DNA of 64,000 bases from contig NZ_CP007441.1 of assembly GCF_000590475.1 (NCBI RefSeq), forward strand, positions 810,442 through 874,441. The letters are read 5' to 3'. The notes beneath the pieces are model-generated. The model saw only the letters and a list, made by a program, of their open reading frames with translations, had not been told where the DNA came from and searched no databases. Below are positions 27,351 through 36,129 of this stretch, in pieces (the first letter of the stretch is position 1; each line of letters begins with the position of its first letter). The position numbers and the translations under genes are program-made. This stretch comes from Stutzerimonas stutzeri. GTDB lineage: Bacteria; Pseudomonadota; Gammaproteobacteria; Pseudomonadales; Pseudomonadaceae.

Positions 27351-28445
27351 ATGTCCGTTTTCACCCACGCCGATTTTGATCACCACGAACAGGTGGTGTT
27401 CTGCCATGACAAGGCATCGGGTCTGCGCGCCATCATCGCCATCCATGACACCACGCTCGGTCCGGCGCTGGGCGGCTGCCGCATGTTTCCCTATGCTAGC
27501 GATGACGATGCCGTGCGTGACGTGCTGCGTCTGTCGCGCGGCATGACGCTGAAATCCTCGCTGGCCGGTCTCAAGCTCGGCGGGGGCAAGGCGGTGATCA
27601 TTGGCGACCCGCATACCGGCAAGAGCCAGGCGTTGCTGCACGCCATGGGCGATTTCGTCGACAGCCTCGGCGGGCGCTACATTACTGCCGCCGATTCCGG
27701 CACCGGCGAGCCGGAAATGCAGGCCTTCGCCCAGCGCACGCGCCATGTCATCGGTGCGACGCCACGCGCCACGCTCGACGGCAGCATCGCCAGTGGTGAC
27801 CCATCCCCGTCCACCGCGCTCGGCGTATTCGTCGGCCTGCGCGAGGCGGTGCGCCAGCGGCTCGGCCGGGACAACCTGCAAGGGCTGAAAGTGGCGATCC
27901 AGGGTGTCGGGCACGTGGGCATGGGACTCGCGCGGCACCTCAAGGCAGCCGGTGCCGAGCTTTGGGTGAGTGACATCTTCGAGGCCAACGTGCAGCAAGC
28001 GGTGGACGAGCTCGGCGCCCATGCCGTGCGTCCACATGACATCAGCAGCCTCGACGTAGATGTGTTCGCGCCGTGCGCCATGGGCGGCATCCTCAATGCC
28101 GAAACCCTGCAAACCCTGCGCGCGCCGGTGATCGCCGGCGCGGCAAACAACCAGCTGGCGAGTCCGGAAATCGGCGTCGAGCTGCAGCGGCGCAATCATC
28201 TTTACGCGCCGGACTACGCGATCAACGCCGGCGGCATCATCGACGTCTATTACCAGCGCATCGGTGGCAGCGCGGCGCAGACCGATACGCATGTCAAAGG
28301 CATCGCCGACACCCTGCGCGAGATCTTCAATCGCGCCGCCGCCAGTGGCGAGCCGACCTCGATCATCGCTGACCGTCTGGCGCTCGAGCGGCTGCATATT
28401 GGTGACCCCACCGCAGAGCCGAGCAAGCAGCGACTGCACGCCTAG
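27351..28445 (+). CDS. Leu/Phe/Val dehydrogenase family amino-acid dehydrogenase
   Basis: This 364-residue member of the Glu/Leu/Phe/Val dehydrogenase superfamily has a substrate domain with GPALGGCRMFPY and the catalytic lysines at MTLKSS (K68) and LKLGGGKAVI (K80). An NAD-binding Rossmann motif follows (AIQGVGHVGMGLARHL). Such enzymes reversibly deaminate leucine, valine or phenylalanine to the 2-oxoacid. Substrate choice cannot be read here; the aromatic-catabolism neighbours make Phe/Tyr possible. The start is ATG 27351 after AGAGGAA; the frame extends upstream without homology. Confidence 0.85.
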   Translation: MSVFTHADFDHHEQVVFCHDKASGLRAIIAIHDTTLGPALGGCRMFPYASDDDAVRDVLRLSRGMTLKSSLAGLKLGGGKAVIIGDPHTGKSQALLHAMGDFVDSLGGRYITAADSGTGEPEMQAFAQRTRHVIGATPRATLDGSIASGDPSPSTALGVFVGLREAVRQRLGRDNLQGLKVAIQGVGHVGMGLARHLKAAGAELWVSDIFEANVQQAVDELGAHAVRPHDISSLDVDVFAPCAMGGILNAETLQTLRAPVIAGAANNQLASPEIGVELQRRNHLYAPDYAINAGGIIDVYYQRIGGSAAQTDTHVKGIADTLREIFNRAAASGEPTSIIADRLALERLHIGDPTAEPSKQRLHA

Positions 28446-28645
28446 CGATCCTTCGGGCGGCCTTTGCCGCCCGGTTTCTTTCGGCAGCCCAGCCGTACTG
28501 CCGAGCCATTTACGGAAGCGTTGACCCGGTCAGCCCAAGCGCAGCACGGCGTGGCGTGCCGAGGTACCTGGTGCCTCGACGGCCTGTGCTCGCAAAGTGA
28601 CGGTCCTGGCTCGCCGCCGGCGTTCCGTTGTACAGCCCTGACAAA

Positions 28646-28653
28646 AACAACAA
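28646..28653 (+). promoter_or_regulatory. Candidate Hfq/Crc (CA) motif upstream of the first NSS transporter
   Basis: AACAACAA, preceded by further A-rich sequence (AAAAACAA), lies just before the GCAGGAA ribosome-binding site of the gene at 28667. Confidence 0.55.
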
Positions 28654-28666
28654 GCAGGAATCCGCA

Positions 28667-30076
28667 ATGACAGACAAAAGCAGCCTTGTCGCCGGCACGC
28701 TCGGTGGCGCCTCCGTTGGTACTCAGCAAAGCGCGGTGCGGGGTCTCTGGTCCTCACGCTGGGTGTTCTTCCTGGCCGCTACCGGGTCGGCGGTCGGCCT
28801 CGGCAATATCTGGAAATTCCCCTATATCACCGGCCAGAACGGTGGCGGTGCCTTCGTGCTGGTGTATCTCGCCTGCATCTTATTGATCGGTATCCCCTTG
28901 CTGATGGCCGAGGTGATGATTGGCCGCCGCGGTCGGCAGAATCCCGACGGCGCAGTGGCGCGCCTGGCCCGTGAAGCAGGCGCCAGCTCGCGCTGGCGCG
29001 TCGCCGGCTGGCTCGGAGGGCTGACCGGATTTCTCATTCTGAGCTTCTATCTGGTGGTGGCCGGATGGGCGCTGGCGTACGTGCCGGCTACCCTCAGCGG
29101 CGGCTTCAACGGTGTCAGTGGCGAAGCCAGTGGCAACATGTTCGGTGCCCTGTTGGCCGATCCGCTGCGGCTGATCGTCTGTGGCAGCCTGGTGCTGGCG
29201 GCGACCATGCTGATCGTCGGCCTCGGTGTACGCGGCGGCTTGGAGCGCTCATTGCGCTTCCTCATGCCGGGCTTGTTCGTTCTGTTGCTGGCGCTGGTCG
29301 GCTACGCGGCGGTAAATGGCGAATTTGCCCGCGGCGTGGAATTTCTCTTCGTGCCGGACTTCTCCAAGCTGACCGCGACCAGCGTACTGGTGGCGCTGGG
29401 GCATGCCTTTTTCACCCTCAGCCTCGGCTGCGGCGCGATGATGGTCTATGGCTCTTACTTACCCGAAGGCACCTCGATCGCCAAAACCTCGATTCTGGTG
29501 GCCCTTGCGGACACGGCCGTGGCGCTGCTGGCCGGCTTGGCGATCTTCCCTCTGGTATTCGGTAATGGCCTGGAACCGGGCGCAGGCCCAGGCCTGATCT
29601 TCGTCACCCTGCCAATCGCCTTTGGCCAGATGCCGCTGGGTCAGTTGGTCGGCGGGCTGTTCTTCATCATGCTGGTGATCGCTGCGTTGACCTCGGCGAT
29701 TTCATTGAGCGAACCGAGCATCGCCTGGATGACCGAGCGCTTCGGCATGACCCGCTTGAAGGCGGTGCTGACCAGCGGTGCGTTGTTGTGGTTGCTGAGC
29801 CTGGGCAGCGTGTTTTCCTTCAATCTCTGGGCGGATTACCAGCTGTTCGGCAAGACTTTCTTCGACGGCCTGGATTACCTGACCACCAATTGGCTGATGC
29901 CACTGGGCGGGCTGGCCACGGTGCTATTCGCCGGCTGGGTATTGCAGGAGAAGGTGGTGCGTGACGCCATCGGTATTCGTCGGGATGGGCTGTTCCGCGC
30001 CTGGTGGGTGCTGCTGAGGTTCGGCACTCCGCTGGCCATCGTGCTGGTGTTTCTCAATCTGAGCGGGTTGATTTAG
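28667..30076 (+). CDS. Sodium-dependent NSS-family (SLC6-like) amino-acid transporter, copy 1
   Basis: This 469-residue inner-membrane protein has about 11-12 hydrophobic segments. The first carries the NSS signature GSAVGLGNIWKFPYITGQNGGG, which forms part of the sodium and substrate site. Later blocks include SLGCGAMMVYGSYLPEG and SAISLSEPSIAWM. Bacterial NSS proteins such as LeuT, TnaT and MhsT import hydrophobic or aromatic amino acids with sodium. The ATG at 28667 follows GGAATCCGCA, a leader almost identical to that of the upstream dehydrogenase. A second NSS gene lies at 32411. Confidence 0.9.
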   Translation: MTDKSSLVAGTLGGASVGTQQSAVRGLWSSRWVFFLAATGSAVGLGNIWKFPYITGQNGGGAFVLVYLACILLIGIPLLMAEVMIGRRGRQNPDGAVARLAREAGASSRWRVAGWLGGLTGFLILSFYLVVAGWALAYVPATLSGGFNGVSGEASGNMFGALLADPLRLIVCGSLVLAATMLIVGLGVRGGLERSLRFLMPGLFVLLLALVGYAAVNGEFARGVEFLFVPDFSKLTATSVLVALGHAFFTLSLGCGAMMVYGSYLPEGTSIAKTSILVALADTAVALLAGLAIFPLVFGNGLEPGAGPGLIFVTLPIAFGQMPLGQLVGGLFFIMLVIAALTSAISLSEPSIAWMTERFGMTRLKAVLTSGALLWLLSLGSVFSFNLWADYQLFGKTFFDGLDYLTTNWLMPLGGLATVLFAGWVLQEKVVRDAIGIRRDGLFRAWWVLLRFGTPLAIVLVFLNLSGLI

Positions 30077-30128
30077 CAGTCATTGGCGATCTCTGTCGTA
30101 TGACAGGCCAGCGCCTTGCCCCGGTCTC

Positions 30129-30146
30129 GGTGGGCTAAAGCCCACC
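30129..30146. repeat. Short palindrome of the REP-like family
   Basis: GGTGGGCTAAAGCCCACC is a near-perfect palindrome matching the core of the GTAGGGTGGGCTTCAGCCCACC repeats. It could also serve as a terminator stem for the upstream transporter gene, but no T run follows. Confidence 0.6.
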
Positions 30147-30150
30147 AGCC

Positions 30151-30188
30151 CCAGCCAGAGCTAACTAAGCCAGCCAGAGCTAACTAAG
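30151..30188. repeat. 19-bp direct repeat, two copies
   Basis: The unit CCAGCCAGAGCTAACTAAG occurs twice in tandem with no mismatch. Function unknown; it may be a slippage duplication. Confidence 0.7.
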
Positions 30189-30201
30189 AAAGTGCAGTGG
30201 C

Positions 30202-30217
30202 TGGCAGCTCGGTTGTC
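30202..30217 (+). promoter_or_regulatory. Weak sigma-54-like promoter match upstream of hpd
   Basis: TGGCAG, five bases, TTGTC resembles the -24/-12 consensus TGGCAC-N5-TTGCA, but the invariant -12 GC is GT here. A TGTAAA half-site lies about 60 bases downstream. Speculative. Confidence 0.2.
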
Positions 30218-30391
30218 AGCTTTTCGTTACGGATAATGACTTGCAACCCCGTCCTCCGGACCTTGCGCCGGGTTGTAAAGAAAAGCTTCCAGCGCGGCCC
30301 TCGCAAAGCTGCGCACGGTGCTGAATGCGGGCTTGTGGAGCTCTTCCCGCTGGTTTGTGATGGGCGCAGCCAAACCGTGCAGCGGCACCAA

Positions 30392-30399
30392 AACAAGAA
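30392..30399 (+). promoter_or_regulatory. Candidate Hfq/Crc (CA) motif upstream of hpd
   Basis: AACAAGAA fits AANAANAA and lies immediately before the CAGGAGG ribosome-binding site of hpd. Confidence 0.5.
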
Positions 30400-30411
30400 T
30401 CAGGAGGCGAT

Positions 30412-31509
30412 ATGAACGCCGTGACCAAGATCGAACAGCACAACCCTATCGGTACCGACGGCTTCGAGTTCGTCGAATTCACTGCGCCGAATGCCGAGGG
30501 TATCGAGCAGCTGCGTCAGCTGTTCAACCAGATGGGCTTCACCGAAACGGCCAAGCACCGCTCCAAGGAGGTCTGGCTGTTCCAGCAGAATGACATCAAC
30601 GTCGTCCTCAACGGCAGTCCCACCGGGCATGTCCATGCGTTCGCCGAGAAGCACGGGCCGAGTGCCTGTGCCATGGCGTTCCGGGTAAAGAATGCCACTC
30701 AGGCCGCCGCCTATGTCGAGTCCCAGGGCGCCAAGCTGGTCGGCAGCCACGCCAATTTCGGGGAGTTGAACATTCCCTGCGTTGAGGGCATTGGCGGTTC
30801 CTTGCTGTATCTCGTCGACCGCTACGGCGACAAGAGCATCTATGACGTGGACTTCGAGTTCATCGAGGGCCGTACGCCGAATGACAACGCCGTTGGCCTG
30901 ATGTGCATCGATCATCTGACCCACAACGTCATGCGTGGGCAGATGGACGTCTGGTCCGGGTTCTACGAGCGCATCGCCAACTTTCGCGAGATCCGTTATT
31001 TCGATATCGAGGGCAAGCTCACCGGCCTGTTCTCCCGCGCCATGACCGCGCCGTGCGGCAAGATCCGTATCCCGATCAACGAGTCGGCCGACGATAAGTC
31101 GCAGATCGAAGAGTTCATCCGCGAGTACCACGGCGAGGGTATCCAGCACATCGCGCTGTCCACCGACGACATCTACGCCACGGTGCGTCGCCTGCGTGCC
31201 AATGGCGTGGATTTCATGCGCACGCCGGACACCTACTACGAGAAAGTCGACACCCGTGTCGCTGGCCACGGCGAGCCCACCGATGTGCTGCGCGAGCTGA
31301 ACCTGTTGATCGATGGTGCTCCGGGCACTGGCAAATCAGGTGACGACGGCATCCTGCTGCAGATCTTCACCGACACGGTGATCGGCCCGATCTTCTTCGA
31401 GATCATCCAGCGCAAAGGCAACCAGGGTTTTGGCGAAGGCAACTTCAAGGCGCTGTTCGAGTCGATCGAGGAAGATCAGGTCCGTCGTGGTGTGATCAGC
31501 GGGGAGTAG
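30412..31509 (+). CDS. hpd: 4-hydroxyphenylpyruvate dioxygenase
   Basis: This 365-residue non-haem iron dioxygenase converts 4-hydroxyphenylpyruvate to homogentisate in tyrosine catabolism. The iron ligands are visible as H168 (CIDHLTHNV), H246 (GIQHIALSTDDI) and E330 (IFFEIIQRKG), and the C-terminal GFGEGNFKALFESIE forms the active-site lid. Length matches Pseudomonas Hpd. ATG 30412 has AGGAGG six bases upstream. maiA follows about 130 bases downstream; homogentisate dioxygenase, the enzyme between them in the pathway, is not in the window. Confidence 0.96.
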   Translation: MNAVTKIEQHNPIGTDGFEFVEFTAPNAEGIEQLRQLFNQMGFTETAKHRSKEVWLFQQNDINVVLNGSPTGHVHAFAEKHGPSACAMAFRVKNATQAAAYVESQGAKLVGSHANFGELNIPCVEGIGGSLLYLVDRYGDKSIYDVDFEFIEGRTPNDNAVGLMCIDHLTHNVMRGQMDVWSGFYERIANFREIRYFDIEGKLTGLFSRAMTAPCGKIRIPINESADDKSQIEEFIREYHGEGIQHIALSTDDIYATVRRLRANGVDFMRTPDTYYEKVDTRVAGHGEPTDVLRELNLLIDGAPGTGKSGDDGILLQIFTDTVIGPIFFEIIQRKGNQGFGEGNFKALFESIEEDQVRRGVISGE

Positions 31510-31527
31510 GCGTTCGGAACGCCGAAT

Positions 31528-31617
31528 GTAGGGTGGATCACGCTTCACCGATCCACCAGGCGAGTCGAGCGCACCGCAGCGGCCAATGGCGGATGAAAAA
31601 AGCGTCATCCACCCTAC
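31528..31617. repeat. REPIN-like inverted repeat between hpd and maiA
   Basis: It starts GTAGGGTGGATCACGCTTCA and ends GCGTCATCCACCCTAC, an inverted pair closely resembling the element at 7844-7914. Confidence 0.75.
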
Positions 31618-31642
31618 GAGCAGGCAACAACCAGAGAACTCC

Positions 31643-32323
31643 ATGAATAGCAACGAGACGAACCAAAAAGCCGGCTCACCCACGCTGAAGCTCTACGGTT
31701 ATTGGCGCTCCAGCGCCGCCTACCGGGTGCGCATCGCGCTGAACCTCAAAGGGCTCGCCTTCGACAATCTGCCCGTGCATCTGGTCAAGGATGGCGGCCA
31801 GCAGCATTCGGTCGATTACAAGACGCTCAACCCGCAGGAACTGGTGCCTTTGCTGGTCGATGGCAACGAGCGCATCAGCCAATCGCTGGCGATCCTCGAA
31901 TACCTGGAGGAAGTCTTTCCGCTTCCGGCCCTGCTGCCGCACGACCCGGTCGATCGTGCGCGGGTGCGGGCACTGGCGCTGCACATCGCCTGCGACCTGC
32001 ATCCGCTGAACAACCTGCGGGTGCTGCAATACCTCAGCGGCCCGCTGGGCATCGCGGATGAGGCGAAGCAACAGTGGATCCGTCACTGGATCGCCACGGG
32101 TCTGGCCGGCGTCGAGCAGGGGCTCGCCGCGTTCGACGGCAAGCTGTCACTCGGCAGACGGCCGGGTTATCTGGAGGCATGCCTGGTTCCACAGGTATAC
32201 AATGCGCGCCGTTTTTCCTGTGACCTCGGCGCCTACCCGCGCATTTTGCAGATGACCGAGCAGTGCGAAACCCTCGAAGCATTTGCCAATGCCGCTCCGG
32301 AGGTGCAGCCCGACGCTCAATGA
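31643..32323 (+). CDS. maiA: Maleylacetoacetate isomerase (zeta-class GST)
   Basis: This 226-residue GST-fold protein has an N-terminal thioredoxin-like domain (LKLYGYWRSSAAYRVRIALNLKGL) with the zeta-class SS..R motif, NPQELVPLL and the glutathione-binding QSLAILEYLEE. The C-terminal helical domain contains DLHPLNNLRVLQYL, typical of maleylacetoacetate isomerases. It isomerises maleylacetoacetate to fumarylacetoacetate with glutathione, downstream of homogentisate. The start ATG 31643 excludes repeat-derived sequence upstream; the first 15 residues are polar and extra compared with many MaiA proteins. Confidence 0.9.
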   Translation: MNSNETNQKAGSPTLKLYGYWRSSAAYRVRIALNLKGLAFDNLPVHLVKDGGQQHSVDYKTLNPQELVPLLVDGNERISQSLAILEYLEEVFPLPALLPHDPVDRARVRALALHIACDLHPLNNLRVLQYLSGPLGIADEAKQQWIRHWIATGLAGVEQGLAAFDGKLSLGRRPGYLEACLVPQVYNARRFSCDLGAYPRILQMTEQCETLEAFANAAPEVQPDAQ

Positions 32324-32391
32324 AATAAAGGTCGATCCGCCTTGCCACTCCGTCGCGTCACAAGCGCGGCGGGTTCGATTCCGTCACAGAT

Positions 32392-32399
32392 AACAACAA
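32392..32399 (+). promoter_or_regulatory. Candidate Hfq/Crc (CA) motif upstream of the second NSS transporter
   Basis: AACAACAA, continuing ACAGGTGA into the ribosome-binding site of the gene at 32411. Confidence 0.55.
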
Positions 32400-32410
32400 A
32401 CAGGTGACGC

Positions 32411-33871
32411 ATGACCCGTGAAACACCCAAGAACCTCTGGCTCTCCCGCTGGGGTTTCATCCTCGCCGCCACCGGCTCCGCCGTGGGCCTGGGCAATATC
32501 TGGAAATTCCCTTACATCACCGGGCAGTACGGCGGTGGCGCCTTCGTACTGATGTACCTGGCGTGCATCCTGGCCATCGGCATTCCGGTGATGATGACCG
32601 AGATCGCCATCGGCCGCCGCGGCCGTGGCAGCCCCATCGATGCGATCGGCCGCGCCGTGCGTGAGAACGGCAGCAGCACCCTGTGGAAGGGCGTCGGCGG
32701 CATGGCGATGGCGGCCGGTTTCCTGATTCTGTGCTTCTACGTGGTAGTAGCCGGCTGGGCCTTCGCCTATACGGTGAAGATGCTCGATGGCTCGCTCGCC
32801 GCCAGCTCCGTCGATAGCCTGGCGCAGGTATTCGAGGCGCATAACGCCAACCCCTGGCAGCTCGGTGGCTGGAGCGTGCTGGTGGCGTTGCTAACGTTGT
32901 GGATCGTCGCCAAGGGCGTGCAACAGGGCATCGAAAACTCGGTGCGCTGGATGATGCCAGGGCTGGCCGTGATGCTGCTGATCCTGGTGGGTTACGCCTT
33001 CACCAGCGGCGGTTTCGACGAGGGCTTCTCTTTCCTGTTCAGCTTCGACACCTCCAAGCTCACCGGTGAAGCGCTGCTGGCTGCGCTCGGCCACGCCTTC
33101 TTTACCCTCAGCCTGGCCTCCGGGGCGATCCTCACCTACGGTTCCTACATCCCCGACGGCCAATCCATCACCCGCACCACCTTCATGGTCGCCATCGCCG
33201 ATACCGCGGTCGCGCTGCTGGCGGGTCTGGCGATCTTCCCGATCATTTTTGCCAACGGCATGGATCCGACCGCCGGCCCCGGCTTGATCTTCATGAGCCT
33301 GCCGCTGGCCTTCCAGCAGATGCCGTTCGGCACCCTGTTCGGCACCTTGTTCTTCGCCATGGTCTCGATCGCGGCACTGACCTCGGCCATCTCGATGATC
33401 GAGGCGACGGTCGCCTACCTCAACGAGAAGCACGGCATCAGTCGCCTTAAAGCCGCCGTCGGCGCCGGTGCGGTGCTGCTGGTGATCAGCTTGCTGGCCA
33501 TGCTCTCGTTCAACCTGATGGCTGGCTGGACGCCGCTGGGCAAGAACTTCTTCGACTGGCTGGACTACCTGACCTCGCGCTGGATGATGCCGTTGGGTGG
33601 CATCTTCATCGTGGTCTTCGCCGGCTACGTGCTGCGCAGCGAGATCATGCGGGAGGAGCTCGACCTGCCGCCGCTGGGTTATGCGCTCTGGTTGTTCATG
33701 GTGCGTTACGTCTGCCCGGTGCTGATCACCATGGTGTTCCTGCACGCCCTCGGCTGGCTGGGCTTCGATCCGCTCGTGCGCTGGTACTGGATCGCCGGTG
33801 CCATCGGCGCGCTGACCATCCTCGGCGAGGGTCTGCGACCCCGGGTGATGCCGGCATTGGCCGGACGCTGA
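32411..33871 (+). CDS. Sodium-dependent NSS-family (SLC6-like) amino-acid transporter, copy 2
   Basis: This 486-residue paralogue of the transporter at 28667 has the same first-helix signature (GSAVGLGNIWKFPYITGQYGGG) and about 11-12 membrane segments. Blocks such as HAFFTLSLASGAILTYGSYIPDG and SAISMIEATVAYLNEKHG align along the whole length, so the pair arose by duplication. It probably imports a hydrophobic or aromatic amino acid with sodium. Its place directly after hpd-maiA suggests tyrosine or phenylalanine. A strong terminator follows. Confidence 0.9.
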   Translation: MTRETPKNLWLSRWGFILAATGSAVGLGNIWKFPYITGQYGGGAFVLMYLACILAIGIPVMMTEIAIGRRGRGSPIDAIGRAVRENGSSTLWKGVGGMAMAAGFLILCFYVVVAGWAFAYTVKMLDGSLAASSVDSLAQVFEAHNANPWQLGGWSVLVALLTLWIVAKGVQQGIENSVRWMMPGLAVMLLILVGYAFTSGGFDEGFSFLFSFDTSKLTGEALLAALGHAFFTLSLASGAILTYGSYIPDGQSITRTTFMVAIADTAVALLAGLAIFPIIFANGMDPTAGPGLIFMSLPLAFQQMPFGTLFGTLFFAMVSIAALTSAISMIEATVAYLNEKHGISRLKAAVGAGAVLLVISLLAMLSFNLMAGWTPLGKNFFDWLDYLTSRWMMPLGGIFIVVFAGYVLRSEIMREELDLPPLGYALWLFMVRYVCPVLITMVFLHALGWLGFDPLVRWYWIAGAIGALTILGEGLRPRVMPALAGR

Positions 33872-33900
33872 GTTCAGCTATCTATCCGATGCGACAACGC

Positions 33901-33930
33901 AACGGCACACCCTAAAAGGTGTGCCGTTTT
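33901..33930 (+). terminator. Rho-independent terminator after the second NSS transporter
   Basis: An 11-base-pair perfect stem, AACGGCACACC with GGTGTGCCGTT, encloses a six-base loop (CTAAAA) and ends in TTTT. Confidence 0.88.
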
Positions 33931-34144
33931 CGTTTGTGGTCGACCGCCTATCGCCGCTTTTGCGGTGTGCTGAACATCTCTTACGGTGTATCGAAACGGC
34001 AGGCTGACGAGGCTTTGCGGCGCCTCGAGGCGATGACTGGCGTAAAGAACCTCGGGTGTTGGCCGACAGAATGACCAACGCAACGGATGCTTATTCCAGG
34101 CCAGGGATTGCCGACTCGATCCAGACCCATCCGGACACGCGCCC

Positions 34145-36034
34145 ATGCCCAGCCGTCTCAAGTTCAGCCACAAGATTTTGCTGGCCGCGTCACTCGTAGT
34201 GATCGCCACCTTCGCCCTGTTCACGCTCTACAACGATTATCTGCAGCGCAACGCCATCCAGGCGAAGCTGGAAAGCTATCTGGACGAGATGGGCAAAGTC
34301 ACTGCGCACAACATCCAGAACTGGTTGTCCGGCCGCCTCGTGCTGCTGGAAAACACAGCGCAGACCATCGCCCGCGACAGTTCCGGATCGGCCGTCGAGG
34401 CGCTGGTGCAGCAGCCGGCGCTCAGCTCCACCTTCGCCTTCACCTACCTGGGGCGCAACGATGGTGAATTCATCGTGCATCCGCGCTTCGAGTTGCCGGC
34501 CGGTTACGATCCGCGTCAGCGTCCCTGGTACAAGGACGCGATCAGTGCCGGCAAGACCACGCTGACCGAACCCTATCAGGATGCGGCGACCAACGAGCTG
34601 ATCATCACCGCGGCGACCCCGGCCAGGGCCGGCGGCCAGAACCTGGGTGTGGTGGGCGGCGACCTCAGCCTCAAGGTGCTGGTGGACATCATCAATGCCC
34701 TCAACTTCGACGGCATGGGCTATGCGTTTCTCGTCAGCGGCGACGGCAAGGTGCTGGTCCACCCGGACCAGAACAAGGTGATGAAGACCCTCGGCGAGCT
34801 CTATCCGAAGAACACGCCGTCGCTGACCAGCGGCTTTACCGAGGCCGAGCTCGATGGGCAGGCGCGCATCCTCAGCTTCAGTCCTGTAGCCGGCCTGCCA
34901 TCGGTGACTTGGTACGTGGGCATTTCGGTGGACAAGGAAAAGGCCTACGCCGCGCTGTCCAGCTTCCGTACCTCTGCGCTGGTTGCTGCCGTGATTGCCG
35001 TGGTGTTCATCATGGTGCTGCTGGGCATGCTGATTCGCGTACTGATGCGCCCGCTGACCGAAATGGGTCAGGCGATGGAGAACATCGCGGCGGGCGAGGG
35101 CGACCTCACGCGGCGACTGAAAGTCGAATCGAACGATGAATTCGGCACCTTGGCCACGGCGTTCAATCGATTCGTCGAACGTATTCACGGGTCGATCCGG
35201 GACGTGTCGTCGGCCACCGAACAGGTCAATGAAGTGGCGCAGCGCGTACTCGCCGCCTCCAACTCGTCGATGGTCAATTCCGACGAGCAGGCCAGCCGCA
35301 CCAACAGCGTCGCCGCGGCGATCAATGAACTCGGCGCTGCTGCGCAGGAAATCGCCCGCAACGCCGCCGACGCCTCGCAGCAGGCCAGCGGTGCCAGCCA
35401 TCAGGCCGAAGACGGGCGCAAGGTGGTCGAACAGAATATCGAGGCGATGAAGCAACTGTCGAACAACATCAGCGCGTCCTGTGCGCAGATCGAGGAGCTC
35501 AACAGCCAGACCGTCGGCATCGGGCAGATCCTCGACGTGATCAAGGGCATCTCCGAGCAGACCAATCTGCTGGCGCTCAACGCCGCCATCGAAGCGGCTC
35601 GCGCCGGGGAGGCCGGGCGTGGTTTCGCGGTCGTGGCCGATGAGGTGCGCAGCCTGGCGCATCGCACCCAGACCTCGGCGCAGGAGATCCACGGGATGAT
35701 CGAGAAGCTGCAGGTCGGCGCGCGTGATTCGGTCAGCACCATGACCGAGAGCCAGCGACGCAGCGAGGCCAGCGTAGGTATCGCCAATCAGGCCGGTGAG
35801 CGCCTCGGCAGCGTGACCCAGAGCATCGGCGAGATCGATGCAATGAACCAGTCGGTAGCCGCCGCTACGGAAGAGCAGACCTCGGTGATCGAGTCGCTGA
35901 ACATGGACATCACGGAGATCAACACGCTGAATCAGGAAGGGGTGGAGAACCTGCATTCGACGTTGCGTGCCTGCGGGGATCTGGAGCAGCAGGCTGCGCG
36001 GTTGAAGCAGTTGGTGGGGAGTTTTCGGATCTGA
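34145..36034 (+). CDS. Methyl-accepting chemotaxis protein with amino-acid-binding dCache domain (PctA/B/C type)
   Basis: This 629-residue receptor has a membrane helix at about residues 9-29, a periplasmic dCache_1 domain to about 280, a second helix (ALVAAVIAVVFIMVLLGMLI), a HAMP domain and a C-terminal signalling domain with EQTNLLALNAAIEAARAGEAGRGFAVVADEVR. The established amino-acid motif of such sensors is complete: Y121, R126, W128, Y129, Y144, D146 and D173 all fall where they do in P. aeruginosa PctA. It should respond directly to L-amino acids. There is no C-terminal CheR-binding pentapeptide. It is flanked by terminators, so it is monocistronic. Confidence 0.93.
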   Translation: MPSRLKFSHKILLAASLVVIATFALFTLYNDYLQRNAIQAKLESYLDEMGKVTAHNIQNWLSGRLVLLENTAQTIARDSSGSAVEALVQQPALSSTFAFTYLGRNDGEFIVHPRFELPAGYDPRQRPWYKDAISAGKTTLTEPYQDAATNELIITAATPARAGGQNLGVVGGDLSLKVLVDIINALNFDGMGYAFLVSGDGKVLVHPDQNKVMKTLGELYPKNTPSLTSGFTEAELDGQARILSFSPVAGLPSVTWYVGISVDKEKAYAALSSFRTSALVAAVIAVVFIMVLLGMLIRVLMRPLTEMGQAMENIAAGEGDLTRRLKVESNDEFGTLATAFNRFVERIHGSIRDVSSATEQVNEVAQRVLAASNSSMVNSDEQASRTNSVAAAINELGAAAQEIARNAADASQQASGASHQAEDGRKVVEQNIEAMKQLSNNISASCAQIEELNSQTVGIGQILDVIKGISEQTNLLALNAAIEAARAGEAGRGFAVVADEVRSLAHRTQTSAQEIHGMIEKLQVGARDSVSTMTESQRRSEASVGIANQAGERLGSVTQSIGEIDAMNQSVAAATEEQTSVIESLNMDITEINTLNQEGVENLHSTLRACGDLEQQAARLKQLVGSFRI

Positions 36035-36049
36035 TGCGGGGTTGATGAC

Positions 36050-36072
36050 AAGGGCGCTTCGGCGCCCTTTTT
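36050..36072 (+). terminator. Rho-independent terminator after the chemoreceptor gene
   Basis: A seven-base-pair stem AGGGCGC/GCGCCCT with a TTCG tetraloop is followed by a run of T. Confidence 0.9.
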
Positions 36073-36129
36073 GTTTAGCTGAGTTTGCCATCCGCTGCCC
36101 TACATCCGTGGGATGCCTAGTCCTCTCAC

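Larger units (their letters stand above)
30077..30411. other. 335-bp gap upstream of hpd with repeats and possible control sites
   Basis: No coding gene is visible. The gap holds a short palindrome (30129-30146), a 19-bp tandem repeat (30151-30188), a sigma-54-like match (30202-30217), a TyrR/PhhR-like half site (TGTAAA at 30274) and a CA motif (30392). Confidence 0.6.

Noticed and set aside
32340..32400. Possible tRNA T-arm (GGGTTCGATTCC) before the second NSS gene
   Set aside because: No acceptor, D or anticodon arm can be built from the upstream sequence, and no CCA-compatible end is present; likely chance.
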